Assembly: GCA_030648225.1 (NCBI GenBank)
Contig: JAUSIA010000505.1
Coordinates: 1-11,641 of the forward strand
Reading direction: 5' to 3'
From: Ignavibacteria bacterium
GTDB lineage: Bacteria; Bacteroidota; Ignavibacteria; Ignavibacteriales; Ignavibacteriaceae
Length of the DNA stretch: 11,641 bases
Shown: positions 5,206 to 11,641 of the stretch, piece by piece
How positions within the stretch are numbered: the first letter of the stretch is position 1
How the letters are laid out: each line of letters starts with the position of its first letter
Notes under the pieces: generated by a model
Database searches by the model: none
The model's input: the letters and a program-made list of their open reading frames with translations, nothing else
What the model was told of the DNA's origin: nothing
Made by a program: the position numbers and the translations under genes

Positions 5206-5213
5206 CAAATATA
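5206..5213 (-). promoter_or_regulatory. Candidate -7 promoter box (TATATTTG)
   Basis: TATATTTG on the - strand fits the Bacteroidota TAnnTTTG element exactly. It lies 22 nt from the palindrome at 5236-5251. No -33 TTG is visible; the palindrome occupies that zone, a position typical of an activator that replaces the upstream promoter element. Confidence 0.5.
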
Positions 5214-5235
5214 TATAAAGATTTTTATTTTACGT

Positions 5236-5251
5236 TTAGTACTTGTACTAA
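5236..5251 (-). promoter_or_regulatory. Palindromic operator, copy 3
   Basis: Perfect TTAGTAC-TT-GTACTAA in the gap between the response regulator stop and the secreted-protein gene, 83 nt before the latter's start. Single copy at this promoter, centred about 40 bp upstream of the presumed transcription start. Confidence 0.7.
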
Positions 5252-5273
5252 TGAATTTTATAACTAATTGTCT

Positions 5274-5957
5274 CTAAATCTGTTTTTCTCTTTTTATATT
5301 AAAATAATTGATGCCGAACTTGATTAACTCTGCTTGAGTATTGAACTCTAATTTTCTTAATAATGTTGACCTATAATAGTCAATACTTTTTTTACTCAAA
5401 TTCAGATTATCAGCTATTTCTTTGCTCTTCATACCCTCGACAATTAAATTCAAAACCTGCTCTTCCCTAAAGTTGAGTTTAGTTTCATCGAATTTACTAT
5501 TTCCCTTATGGTTGGCTTCATAATCATTCAAAAGTTGATTAAGACTTCCCTCAGTCCATTTACCACCAAAATATTTCTCTCCTCTGTATACCTTCTCTAT
5601 AGCATAATATAGTTCCTCATCCATTATATTTTTATTTACAAGACCACATCCACCTGTCTTGAGGACTTTATAAACATATTCTTCACCATCATCCATAGAC
5701 ATGAAGATTGATTTAGCATAAGGATCTTTTTCAAGAATTCTTTCAACCGCTTCAATTCCTGAAACCTCAGGCATTGAAATATCTACTAATATTATATCTG
5801 GCATTAGATTAAAATACCTGGCAATCAATTCTGAACCATTCTTAGCTTCCCCAATAACAATCACTTTTTTATTATCTTTTAATAATCTGATAACCCCTTG
5901 CCTAAATAAAGTATGGTCATCAGCTACTAATATTCTTATACTCTGGTTTTGTTTCAT
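5274..5957 (-). CDS. NarL/FixJ-family response regulator
   Basis: A 227-residue DNA-binding response regulator. The receiver domain (about 7-125) has the acidic pair D13-D14, the phospho-acceptor D59 in LVDISMP, S87 and K109, so all phosphorylation residues are in place. A LuxR-type helix-turn-helix follows at about 160-215 (LNFREEQVLNLIVEGMKSKEIADNLNLSKKSIDYYRSTLLRKL). Such proteins dimerise on phosphorylation and bind short inverted repeats. The start overlaps the end of the kinase gene by 38 nt, so the two are co-translated partners. The palindromes upstream of three nearby operons, including its own, have the 7-2-7 geometry used by NarL-type regulators and are its likely targets (inference). 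Confidence 0.95.
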   Translation of the reverse strand: MKQNQSIRILVADDHTLFRQGVIRLLKDNKKVIVIGEAKNGSELIARYFNLMPDIILVDISMPEVSGIEAVERILEKDPYAKSIFMSMDDGEEYVYKVLKTGGCGLVNKNIMDEELYYAIEKVYRGEKYFGGKWTEGSLNQLLNDYEANHKGNSKFDETKLNFREEQVLNLIVEGMKSKEIADNLNLSKKSIDYYRSTLLRKLEFNTQAELIKFGINYFNIKREKQI

Positions 5958-7161
5958 CTTTTTTATTCTTAATAGGGTATGTAGCTATTATATTTGTTCC
6001 TTGATTTAATGAAGAATCAATCTGGAAATTACCGTTCAGCCTCTCTACGCTTTCCTGCATATTCATTATACCCAAACCATCAGATACATATTTATCATTG
6101 AGCAGCTTCCTCGATTTGAACCCGATTCCATCATCAGAGATAAAAATTGTAGCTGTTTCTGGTTCTTCTAATAAACTAACTGTAAATTCTTTTGCTTTTG
6201 AATACCGGATTATGTTGTTAAGTGACTCCTGAACAATCCTATAAATGCATACTTGTAAATCTTTGGATAGTCCGTTTGTATTCTCAGGAAGATGAAGCAG
6301 ATATTTCAAACCGGTTTCTTTTGAAACATTACGGCACATCGATTTGATTAGTATAACAAGACCAAGTTCATCGAGATTGGGTGGTTTAAGATTATGCGCC
6401 ACTTCTCTTACTTTTGTAATCGTAGAATTCAGTATCTCTATTGTCCGCTGATATTCACTTTCATCAATACCAAGTGGAATAAATTTCTTATAGTTACTTA
6501 TATTTAGTTTTACTAAAAGTAGATTCTGACCAACCGAATCATGCAGTTCTTGTGATATTCTTGCACGCTCTTCTTCCTGTGTTTTCTGAAGAGATGCAGA
6601 AGTATTTTTCAACAGCTGCTGATAATTGCTCATCTGCTCATCATATTCCATTTTCAGTGTAGTATCCCAAAAATATAGTTGGGCCATCTCCAAGAATGAT
6701 ATACCATGAAAGTTTATTTCATAAAATCTATCTCTGACTTTCTTTGAAATAATAAATTGCTTACCAGATTGTATCGCATCTTTAATGTCAAAATCAATAC
6801 TATCTAGAATTGAATCAATCTTGCTTTTGTTAATCATTATTTCATTGAAAATTCTTTGGGCAGTTTTATTAAGATTTACTATTCTTCCTTCAGTATCAAT
6901 TCTGATGATAGGATTTGGGTCAAGTTCAGAAAACAGAGCAAGAAGTTTTGCCGTGTTGGTCTCAAATTGTTCCTGCTCCTTTTTGTGTTTTTTTAGGAGA
7001 GGATTGTATATATGCTTATAAGAGATATATATCAAAATCAGAATGATCAGGAATACAACAAGTGAGATATAGATAGGGTTATAAATACTCTGAACTAAAT
7101 CAATATATTCAGAAAGCTCATCTTTGCTTTGCAATAATATAACCAAAAAACTTACGGTCAT
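5920..7161 (-). CDS. Membrane-anchored PAS sensor histidine kinase (HisKA_3 type)
   Basis: A 413-residue kinase. One membrane helix at about 28-48 is followed by a cytoplasmic PAS-like domain (about 72-170; NPIIRIDTEGRIVNLNKTAQRIF), a short coiled segment, and the HisKA_3 dimerisation helix with phospho-accepting H207 in ARISQELHDSVGQ. The ATPase domain has an N-box (QESLNNIIRYSKA, 311-323), G1 (SDDGIGF, 342-348) and G2 (DGLGIMNM, 361-368). There is no extracytoplasmic sensor domain, only about 25 residues before the helix, so the signal is probably sensed by the PAS domain, in the membrane, or through a partner such as the multi-TM protein nearby (speculation). It transfers phosphate to the overlapping NarL-type regulator. 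Three palindromic sites lie upstream, consistent with autoregulation. The ATG at 7161 lacks a strong ribosome binding site. Confidence 0.94.
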   Translation of the reverse strand: MTVSFLVILLQSKDELSEYIDLVQSIYNPIYISLVVFLIILILIYISYKHIYNPLLKKHKKEQEQFETNTAKLLALFSELDPNPIIRIDTEGRIVNLNKTAQRIFNEIMINKSKIDSILDSIDFDIKDAIQSGKQFIISKKVRDRFYEINFHGISFLEMAQLYFWDTTLKMEYDEQMSNYQQLLKNTSASLQKTQEEERARISQELHDSVGQNLLLVKLNISNYKKFIPLGIDESEYQRTIEILNSTITKVREVAHNLKPPNLDELGLVILIKSMCRNVSKETGLKYLLHLPENTNGLSKDLQVCIYRIVQESLNNIIRYSKAKEFTVSLLEEPETATIFISDDGIGFKSRKLLNDKYVSDGLGIMNMQESVERLNGNFQIDSSLNQGTNIIATYPIKNKKDETKPEYKNISS

Positions 7162-7188
7162 TTTTTAAAATATATTTCCTATTGTAAA

Positions 7189-7196
7189 TCAATTTA
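7189..7196 (-). promoter_or_regulatory. Candidate promoter box of the kinase-regulator operon
   Basis: TAAATTGA (within TATAAATTGA) on the - strand, 21 nt from the proximal palindrome at 7218-7233. It matches TAnnTTTG only partly; the call rests on having nearly the same spacing as at the two other operator-bearing promoters. Confidence 0.3.
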
Positions 7197-7217
7197 TAGA
7201 TAAATTCTAATTTTTGT

Positions 7218-7233
7218 TTAGTACTTGTACTAA
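7218..7233 (-). promoter_or_regulatory. Palindromic operator, copy 4
   Basis: Perfect TTAGTAC-TT-GTACTAA, 57 nt upstream of the kinase ATG, followed by TGA as in copies 2 and 3. Confidence 0.7.
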
Positions 7234-7250
7234 TGAAATGATTAAAATCG

Positions 7251-7266
7251 TTAGTACATGTAATAA
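7251..7266 (-). promoter_or_regulatory. Palindromic operator, copy 5 (one mismatch)
   Basis: TTAGTAC-AT-GTAATAA, one base off the right arm, 33 bp from copy 4 and in the same orientation. Confidence 0.55.
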
Positions 7267-7281
7267 TGTTTATTGAAATTT

Positions 7282-7297
7282 TTAGTATAAGTACTAA
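7282..7297 (-). promoter_or_regulatory. Palindromic operator, copy 6 (one mismatch)
   Basis: TTAGTAT-AA-GTACTAA, one base off the left arm, 31 bp from copy 5. Together copies 4-6 make a phased array of three sites upstream of the kinase. Confidence 0.55.
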
Positions 7298-7398
7298 TGT
7301 TGCTTTTAATAGTAACATCACCAATGTCGAGAACTTTACTCATTACTTTAAAGAAATGTCACTTGGTGTATTGCTGCTGATTATTAAACAGATTCTGG

Positions 7399-7680
7399 TT
7401 GCTACAGGATTTCTCCTGCAAGCTCACAATCAAAACTCGTAAAAGAAAAGTGATAGTTTGTGAAAGCAAACACATAGTTAGCAAAAGAAAACATATAGTT
7501 AATGAAAGAAAACCTATAGTTAGTGAGAGAAAACATATAATTAGCTCCAGAAAAGATATAGTTAGTGAAAGCAAACCTATAGTTAGTGAGAGAAATCATA
7601 TAGTTGGCGAAAGTAAACCTATAGTTAGCGGGAGAAATTATAGGATGAGCTTAAGAAAGTATAGAACGGGCTTAAACTAA
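7399..7680 (+). CDS. Possible heptapeptide-repeat protein encoded by the minisatellite
   Basis: A 93-residue frame is open through the whole 21-bp repeat array and reads as heptapeptides of the form (E)(R/S)(K)(H/P)IVS, very rich in lysine and arginine (residues ~15-90). Differences between repeat units are often silent in this frame (GAA/GAG, AGC/AGT, CAC/CAT), while the same changes alter residues on the opposite strand, which favours this frame if any is translated. Against it: the only start is a TTG at 7399 with no ribosome binding site, and a 21-bp repeat keeps all frames open by default. Function unknown; treat as doubtful. Confidence 0.25.
   Translation: MLQDFSCKLTIKTRKRKVIVCESKHIVSKRKHIVNERKPIVSERKHIISSRKDIVSESKPIVSERNHIVGESKPIVSGRNYRMSLRKYRTGLN
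7441..7671. repeat. 21-bp minisatellite, eleven degenerate units
   Basis: Eleven contiguous 21-bp units, with a core like GAAAGAAAACCTATAGTTAGT. Units at 7462-7629 are close to the consensus; the last two (7630-7671) and the first (7441-7461) have drifted most. ATAGTTAG is the best kept part. There are no indels between units, so the array grew by unequal crossing over or slippage in whole units and then diverged by point mutation. Confidence 0.85.
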
Positions 7681-7961
7681 TTTTTTATTGCCTGTTGACT
7701 TTTTCCTTTTTTAAGCGGTTAGGCATTTTTTATCTCATTATTATTGGGGTCTAAGAGATCCAAAATATTCATTTCATCCAGCTTTGAATTATGTGCTAAT
7801 ACTTATGAAAGAGAAAGACTCGCATATACCTTGAGTACTCTGCGATTAAAACATTTGTTTTATATTCCTCATTTCGCTTCGCTACATTCTGAATGACTAA
7901 TCGGGTGAACCACTGTTTCCCTGATGGTCACCGCCGCACCGTGAAAAATGAAGGAACTAGT
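7681..7961. other. Intergenic stretch with repeat debris, downstream of pyrC
   Basis: No gene is supported here on either strand. At 7868-7895 the - strand reads GTCATTCAGAATGTAGCGAAGCG and continues AAATGAGG, which resembles the dispersed GTCATTCTGA..GAAGCGAAG repeat seen in many bacterial genomes. At 7904-7932 a stem with one bulge (GGTGAACCA against TGGTCACC) could be a weak terminator or part of the same debris for the pyrC transcript; it has no T-run. Confidence 0.4.
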
Positions 7962-9254
7962 TTATAAATCGCTAAACTCCCCTTTGAAATATATCTGCTT
8001 ATTATTTATAACTCCCACTGCCCTGCCGGTTAAAAGTCTTTTATTAAAAGGTGAGTTTACGGACCTGCTTTTAAATTTAGAAATATCCACTGTCCATACT
8101 TCATCAGGATCTAGAATTGTAAGATTAGCTTGTTCCCCAATCTCAAATTTTGGAACAGGAAGATTTAAAATCTTTCGTGGATTTATTGAAAGCTTTTCAA
8201 TTATCTGATTCAGAGTTAAGACTTTATTATGATAGAGTTCTGTAAAAGTTAATCCAACTTCGGTTTCTAATCCGATAATTCCATTAGGTGCATAATCAAA
8301 CTCCATCTCTTTTTCTTCTATTGAATGAGGAGCGTGATCGCTTGCTATACAATCAATTGTTCCATCCTTTAATCCTTTTAATATTTCTTCAACGTCTGCT
8401 CTTGTTCTTAACGGCGGACTCATTTTTGTATTTGTATCATAAGTTTTAACTGCATCATCAGTCAAAGTAAAATGATGAGGAGTAACTTCTGCAGTAACGT
8501 TTAATCCTTTTTTCTTTGCTTCCCTTACCATCTCAACAGATTTTTTTGTGCTGATGTGAGCGATATGAATTTTTCCGCCGGTATATTCAGCCATTAAAAT
8601 ATCCCTGCTTACAATAATATCTTCAGCAACAGATGGAATTGGTGGTAAACCTAATGTTGTGGAGTTCAATCCCTCATTCATTGAACCGCCTGCAAGAGTT
8701 TCATCTTCACAATGCTCGATAACTGTTGTATTAAACATTTTAGAATACTCAAGTGCCCTGCGAAGAATTGCAGATGTTTTTATTGCAACACCATCATCAG
8801 AAAAACCAACAGCACCGTTTTCATAAAGTTCCGCCATAGGGGAAATAACTTCTCCTTTTCTGCCGACTGTTGCAGCAGCAATCGGATAAACATCAACTAA
8901 GTGGCTTGCAGCTTTTCTTTTTATAAATGTAACTACTTCAGCAGAATCAATTGCAGGTTCAGTATTAGGCATACAGGCAATTCCTGTAAATCCGCCATTT
9001 GCCGCACTATTGCATCCTGAAATAATAGTTTCTTCATCTTCTCTTCCAGGTTCTCTAAGATGAACATGCATATCGAAGAAACCGGGAACAATAAATTTTC
9101 CACTCAGATCAAATTCCTGTGCATCATTTAAATCTTCTTTGGAGAGATTTCCAATTTTAGAAATAACTCCATCAATTAATAATATATCAGTTTTATCTTT
9201 ATCAATTTTTTGTTCAGGATGAAGTAAGTGAATATTGTTTAAGATGATTTTCAT
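7962..9254 (-). CDS. pyrC: Dihydroorotase
   Basis: A 430-residue amidohydrolase that closes carbamoyl aspartate to dihydroorotate, step three of de novo UMP synthesis, in the cytoplasm. The zinc site is complete: H63 and H65 in DMHVHLREPG, D153 in GFSDDG, H181 in IEHCED, H233 in HIAHIST and the catalytic D306 in IASDHAPH. The length of about 430 and the HVHLREPG motif place it in the class I (PyrC/CAD-like) dihydroorotases, not the shorter E. coli type. It begins 9 nt after pyrB ends and is the last gene of the operon, so it is controlled from the pyrR leader. Confidence 0.96.
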   Translation of the reverse strand: MKIILNNIHLLHPEQKIDKDKTDILLIDGVISKIGNLSKEDLNDAQEFDLSGKFIVPGFFDMHVHLREPGREDEETIISGCNSAANGGFTGIACMPNTEPAIDSAEVVTFIKRKAASHLVDVYPIAAATVGRKGEVISPMAELYENGAVGFSDDGVAIKTSAILRRALEYSKMFNTTVIEHCEDETLAGGSMNEGLNSTTLGLPPIPSVAEDIIVSRDILMAEYTGGKIHIAHISTKKSVEMVREAKKKGLNVTAEVTPHHFTLTDDAVKTYDTNTKMSPPLRTRADVEEILKGLKDGTIDCIASDHAPHSIEEKEMEFDYAPNGIIGLETEVGLTFTELYHNKVLTLNQIIEKLSINPRKILNLPVPKFEIGEQANLTILDPDEVWTVDISKFKSRSVNSPFNKRLLTGRAVGVINNKQIYFKGEFSDL

Positions 9255-9263
9255 TTTAAACTC

Positions 9264-10187
9264 TTAATTCATTGTACCGAGTAAATATAAAACTGCCATT
9301 CTAACAGCAACACCATTTGTTACCTGTCTTAAGATTATTTGCTTAAGTCCATCTGCAACTCCCGAAGAAAGTTCAACTCCCCTATTTATAGGACCCGGAT
9401 GAAGAATCAAAATATCTTCCTTACCAACTTTCTCAAGACGTTCTTCAGTAATTCCAAAGAAAGTAGAGTATTCCCTGATTGAAGGAAAATATTCGCGTGC
9501 TTTTCTTTCTAATTGAATCCTAAGAACATTAAGCACATCATTTTCCCGGATTGCTTCATCTATATCATAAATAACTTTTACACCAAGTTGTTCTATATTT
9601 TTAGGAATCATTGTAGAAGGACCGCAAACCGACACTTCGGCTCCAACAGACTTAAGACCAAATATGTTTGATAAAGCAACCCTGCTATGTGCAATGTCTC
9701 CGACAATACAAACTTTAACTCCTTCAAGCCTTCCAAGTTTTTCTTTTATAGAATACATATCAAGTAAAGCTTGTGTCGGATGTTCGTGAGCACCATCGCC
9801 TGCATTGATTATGTTTGAGTCGCAAACTTTAGTAAGAAAGAGGGGTGTTCCCGCAGCAGAATGCCGAACCACCACCATATCAACTTTCATTGCTTCAATA
9901 TTTCTTATAGTATCTTTAAGTGTTTCACCTTTACTAACACTGCTTGTAGAAACTGAAAAGTTTACTGAATCTGCTGATAATCTTTTTTCTGCCAGCTCAA
10001 ATGAAATTCTTGTACGTGTGGAATTTTCATAGAAAAGATTTACAACAGTTTTCCCTTGCAGAGTTGGAACTTTTTTTATCGGTCTTTCAAGAACTTCTCT
10101 GAATGTCTTTGCAGTATCAAGTATAAGGTTTATATCTTCTTTAGGAACTCCCTGGAGTCCCAGCAAATGTCTGCTTGAAAGCGGCAT
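9264..10187 (-). CDS. pyrB: Aspartate carbamoyltransferase catalytic subunit
   Basis: A 307-residue ATCase that joins carbamoyl phosphate and aspartate, step two of pyrimidine synthesis. The carbamoyl-phosphate loop STRTR is at residues 56-60; HEHPTQALLD follows in the middle and HPGPINRGVEL marks the aspartate-binding part near the C-terminus. All are intact and the length is normal. AGGG lies about 8 nt before the ATG. No regulatory chain gene (pyrI) is nearby, as expected for an operon controlled by PyrR. The 16-nt gap to pyrR and 9-nt gap to pyrC show co-transcription. Confidence 0.96.
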   Translation of the reverse strand: MPLSSRHLLGLQGVPKEDINLILDTAKTFREVLERPIKKVPTLQGKTVVNLFYENSTRTRISFELAEKRLSADSVNFSVSTSSVSKGETLKDTIRNIEAMKVDMVVVRHSAAGTPLFLTKVCDSNIINAGDGAHEHPTQALLDMYSIKEKLGRLEGVKVCIVGDIAHSRVALSNIFGLKSVGAEVSVCGPSTMIPKNIEQLGVKVIYDIDEAIRENDVLNVLRIQLERKAREYFPSIREYSTFFGITEERLEKVGKEDILILHPGPINRGVELSSGVADGLKQIILRQVTNGVAVRMAVLYLLGTMN

Positions 10188-10203
10188 CTAATTTTCCCTG
10201 AAA

Positions 10204-10749
10204 TTATTTTTCTTCAACATCAACTAAATAGACAGAATCTTCTCCATCTTTTTCTTTCATTTTAACTTTTATTTCTTCATCAATAGATGTAGGAATATTT
10301 TTACCAACATAATCAGCTTTAATTGGTAATTCTCGGTGTCCCCTGTCTATCAATACAACTAACTGAATTGTGTTTGGTCTTCCCATATCCATAATTGCAT
10401 CGAGTGCTGAACGAACTGTTCGCCCGGTATATAAAACATCATCAACAAGAATTATATCTTTTTCATTAAGATCGAAAGTAATATCTGAAACTGAAACCTG
10501 GGGCTGTTTTAGTCTCATCCTAAAGTCATCCCTGTAAAGAGTTACATCAAGTATCCCAAAAGGGATTTCAATATTTTCAATCTCTTTAATCTTGGTAAAT
10601 ATTCTTTTTGCAAGAAATTCCCCTCTTGTTTTCATACCAAGAAGAACAAGTGTTTTTGAGCCTTTGTTTTTTTCAAGAATCTCGTGAGAAATTCTTGTAA
10701 TTATTCTCTCAAAATTCTGTTCGTCTATTATTTTTGCTTTAACTGCCAT
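10204..10749 (-). CDS. pyrR: PyrR, pyrimidine operon attenuator and uracil phosphoribosyltransferase
   Basis: A 181-residue type I phosphoribosyltransferase-fold protein with the PRPP loop [19 protein letters not shown] at about 100-118 and the R(D/G)[18 protein letters not shown] segment that is characteristic of PyrR. With UMP bound, PyrR attaches to a specific loop in pyr leader RNA and promotes termination; many members also make UMP from uracil. It is the first gene of the operon and is preceded by just such a loop and a terminator, so it should regulate its own transcript together with pyrB and pyrC. The ribosome binding site (AAGGGGGA) lies in the 3' arm of the terminator hairpin. Confidence 0.96.
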   Translation of the reverse strand: MAVKAKIIDEQNFERIITRISHEILEKNKGSKTLVLLGMKTRGEFLAKRIFTKIKEIENIEIPFGILDVTLYRDDFRMRLKQPQVSVSDITFDLNEKDIILVDDVLYTGRTVRSALDAIMDMGRPNTIQLVVLIDRGHRELPIKADYVGKNIPTSIDEEIKVKMKEKDGEDSVYLVDVEEK

Positions 10750-10784
10750 ATAAAAAAAATCCCCCTTAAATAATTTTAAGGAGG
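10750..10784 (-). terminator. Intrinsic terminator/attenuator in the pyrR leader
   Basis: On the - strand a 10-bp stem (10775-10784 with 10761-10770, one G-U pair, loop ATTA) is followed by an A and eight T. This is a classic intrinsic terminator. The AAGGGGG of its 3' arm is also the only Shine-Dalgarno sequence of pyrR, and the T-run is the spacer to the ATG. So the folded hairpin would both stop transcription and hide the ribosome binding site. Confidence 0.8.
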
Positions 10785-10821
10785 TCTCTGTATTTTCTAA
10801 TAAATTTTATTCTCATTTTTT

Positions 10822-10852
10822 CCTTCCCCATCTCTCAGGACAGGATTAAAGG
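10822..10852 (-). promoter_or_regulatory. PyrR-binding loop in the pyr leader RNA
   Basis: The - strand RNA has a short lower stem (CCUU with AAGG), a UAA bulge on the 5' side, an upper stem of six to seven pairs (UCCUGUC with GAUGGGG, including G-U pairs) and the loop CUGAGA. GUCCUGAGAGAUG closely follows the known PyrR target consensus around UCCNGNGAG(G). The AAGGA at its 3' edge can alternatively pair with UCCUU in the 5' arm of the terminator, which gives the usual switch: PyrR-UMP holds the loop closed and lets the terminator form; without it the pairing would act as antiterminator. The switch is inferred from complementarity. Confidence 0.75.
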
Positions 10853-10975
10853 TATTAAAAATTTCTTTTCAAAATTTATAAACAATTTCCTTTAATAACA
10901 AAGATTTACTCTTTTATGAATTAAAATGAGACTAAAAAAATTTATTTTCTAATTGTGTTGTAAATCAAAAGTTAA

Positions 10976-10983
10976 TAATTTCG
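10976..10983 (+). promoter_or_regulatory. Weak promoter candidate for the protease gene
   Basis: TAATTTCG is one base from TAnnTTTG, and a TTG lies 20 nt upstream at 10953-10955. This fits the Bacteroidota promoter layout loosely, in the divergent gap before the protease gene. Confidence 0.25.
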
Positions 10984-11031
10984 GGGGAATTTTTTGTTCA
11001 TTTTTCAATTATTAAATCCTCGGGAGCTATG

Positions 11032-11641
11032 ATGAAAAAAGTCCTTTCTATTTTTTCTTTTCTAATTTTTCTTTCCTCTTTTGCTTTTGGTCAGGTTGAA
11101 ATATCAACAAGATTATCAGAAGCCTTGCAAAATGCTGAATCAACTGATTATATAAGAACACTTGTTTATCTAAGGGATCAGGTTGATATATTATCACTTG
11201 ATCAAAGACTTTATGAAGAAAAAGCTACACTTCAAAGAAGAGCATTCGAAGTAATAACTGCTCTTCAGGAGAAAGCAAATAATACTCAGGGTAATCTTGC
11301 TTCATATTTTCAATCCAAAGTAATTGAAGGAAAAGTTTTTAATTATCAATCCTACTGGATTGCAAATATGTTTATGGTAGAAGCGCAGCCAGAAGTAATT
11401 CAAGAACTTTTTACCAGGATGGATGTGGGACAAATGGATCTTGATGCAATCCTGGAATTAGATAGACCAATTATTGAAGAAAAAAATACAGAAGGAATTG
11501 AGTCCTCTGAACCCGGATTAAGAATTATTAATGCACATCTTTTATGGCAATTGGGTATAACAGGTGCTGGAAGAATAGTGATGAATATGGATACAGGAGT
11601 ACTATTATCTCATCCTGCGTTACAATTTAAATGGAGAGGTA
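11032..11641 (+). CDS. Secreted subtilisin-family (S8) serine protease, N-terminal part
   Basis: The frame is open from the ATG to the window end, 203 residues. A signal peptide (MKKVLSIFSFLIFLSSFAFG, cut near GQ) is followed by a prodomain-like region of about 130 residues, and then by GLRIINAHLLWQLGITGAGRIVMNMDTGVLLSHPAL. This is the start of an S8 protease domain: a conserved W.LGITG.G and the catalytic aspartate in MDTGV (VIDTGV in most members). The histidine and serine of the triad would lie beyond the window. Of two adjacent ATGs I chose the second (11032) because GGGAG stands 5 nt before it, too close to the first. Divergent from pyrR with no functional link. Confidence 0.85.
   Translation, partial: MKKVLSIFSFLIFLSSFAFGQVEISTRLSEALQNAESTDYIRTLVYLRDQVDILSLDQRLYEEKATLQRRAFEVITALQEKANNTQGNLASYFQSKVIEGKVFNYQSYWIANMFMVEAQPEVIQELFTRMDVGQMDLDAILELDRPIIEEKNTEGIESSEPGLRIINAHLLWQLGITGAGRIVMNMDTGVLLSHPALQFKWRG

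Noticed and set aside
7118..7324. 68-residue - strand frame overlapping the kinase start
   Set aside because: It runs through the three operator copies and the promoter region and has no recognisable features.
7359..7599. - strand frames of 71 and 65 residues through the minisatellite (LSLTI and TNYRFSF repeats)
   Set aside because: They exist because a 21-bp repeat without stops leaves several frames open; unit-to-unit changes alter residues on this strand, and no good start is seen.
7441..7671. Regular repeat array considered as a CRISPR
   Set aside because: Units are contiguous 21-bp tandem copies with no unique spacers, and no cas genes are near.

Overview
The window is AT-rich bacterial DNA with short gene spacing. 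Gene content (a pyrR-pyrB-pyrC operon, DUF3892 proteins, a DUF86/MNT toxin-antitoxin pair, many dispersed palindromes) and a promoter element resembling the Bacteroidota TAnnTTTG box suggest a member of the Bacteroidota/Chlorobiota group, possibly Ignavibacteria. This placement is inference; no rRNA or marker gene settles it.

Left end (1-2848, + strand) is an accessory defence region. It holds the 3' end of a type I restriction specificity gene (hsdS), a second broken copy of the same tail split by a 33-nt in-frame palindromic insertion, a 137-bp composite palindromic (REP-like) element, an overlapping mntA-hepT toxin-antitoxin pair, the methyltransferase gene hsdM, and a zinc-ribbon gene broken by an apparent one-base deletion.

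Middle (2894-7324, - strand) is a run of small proteins followed by a two-component system. Reading in the direction of transcription: a PAS/HisKA_3 histidine kinase overlapping a NarL/LuxR-type response regulator; a secreted protein of unknown function coupled to a multi-TM protein whose frame breaks at a run of nine T; two tandem DUF3892-like proteins; and then a truncated MANYYV-type peptide and a two-TM protein. Six copies of a 16-bp palindrome, TTAGTAC-NN-GTACTAA, lie upstream of exactly three of these units (kinase-regulator, secreted/membrane, DUF3892) and nowhere else that I found. In each case the nearest copy sits 21-22 nt from a promoter-like TA-rich box. I infer an undescribed small regulon controlled by the local response regulator; this is the most interesting item in the window.

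A gap (7325-7961) holds an eleven-unit 21-bp minisatellite that encodes heptapeptide repeats on the + strand, plus dispersed-repeat debris.

Right end (7962-10852, - strand) is the pyrimidine operon pyrR-pyrB-pyrC with a recognisable PyrR-binding RNA loop and an intrinsic terminator that overlaps the pyrR ribosome binding site. The divergent gene at the edge (11032 onward) encodes a secreted subtilisin-family protease, cut off by the window end.
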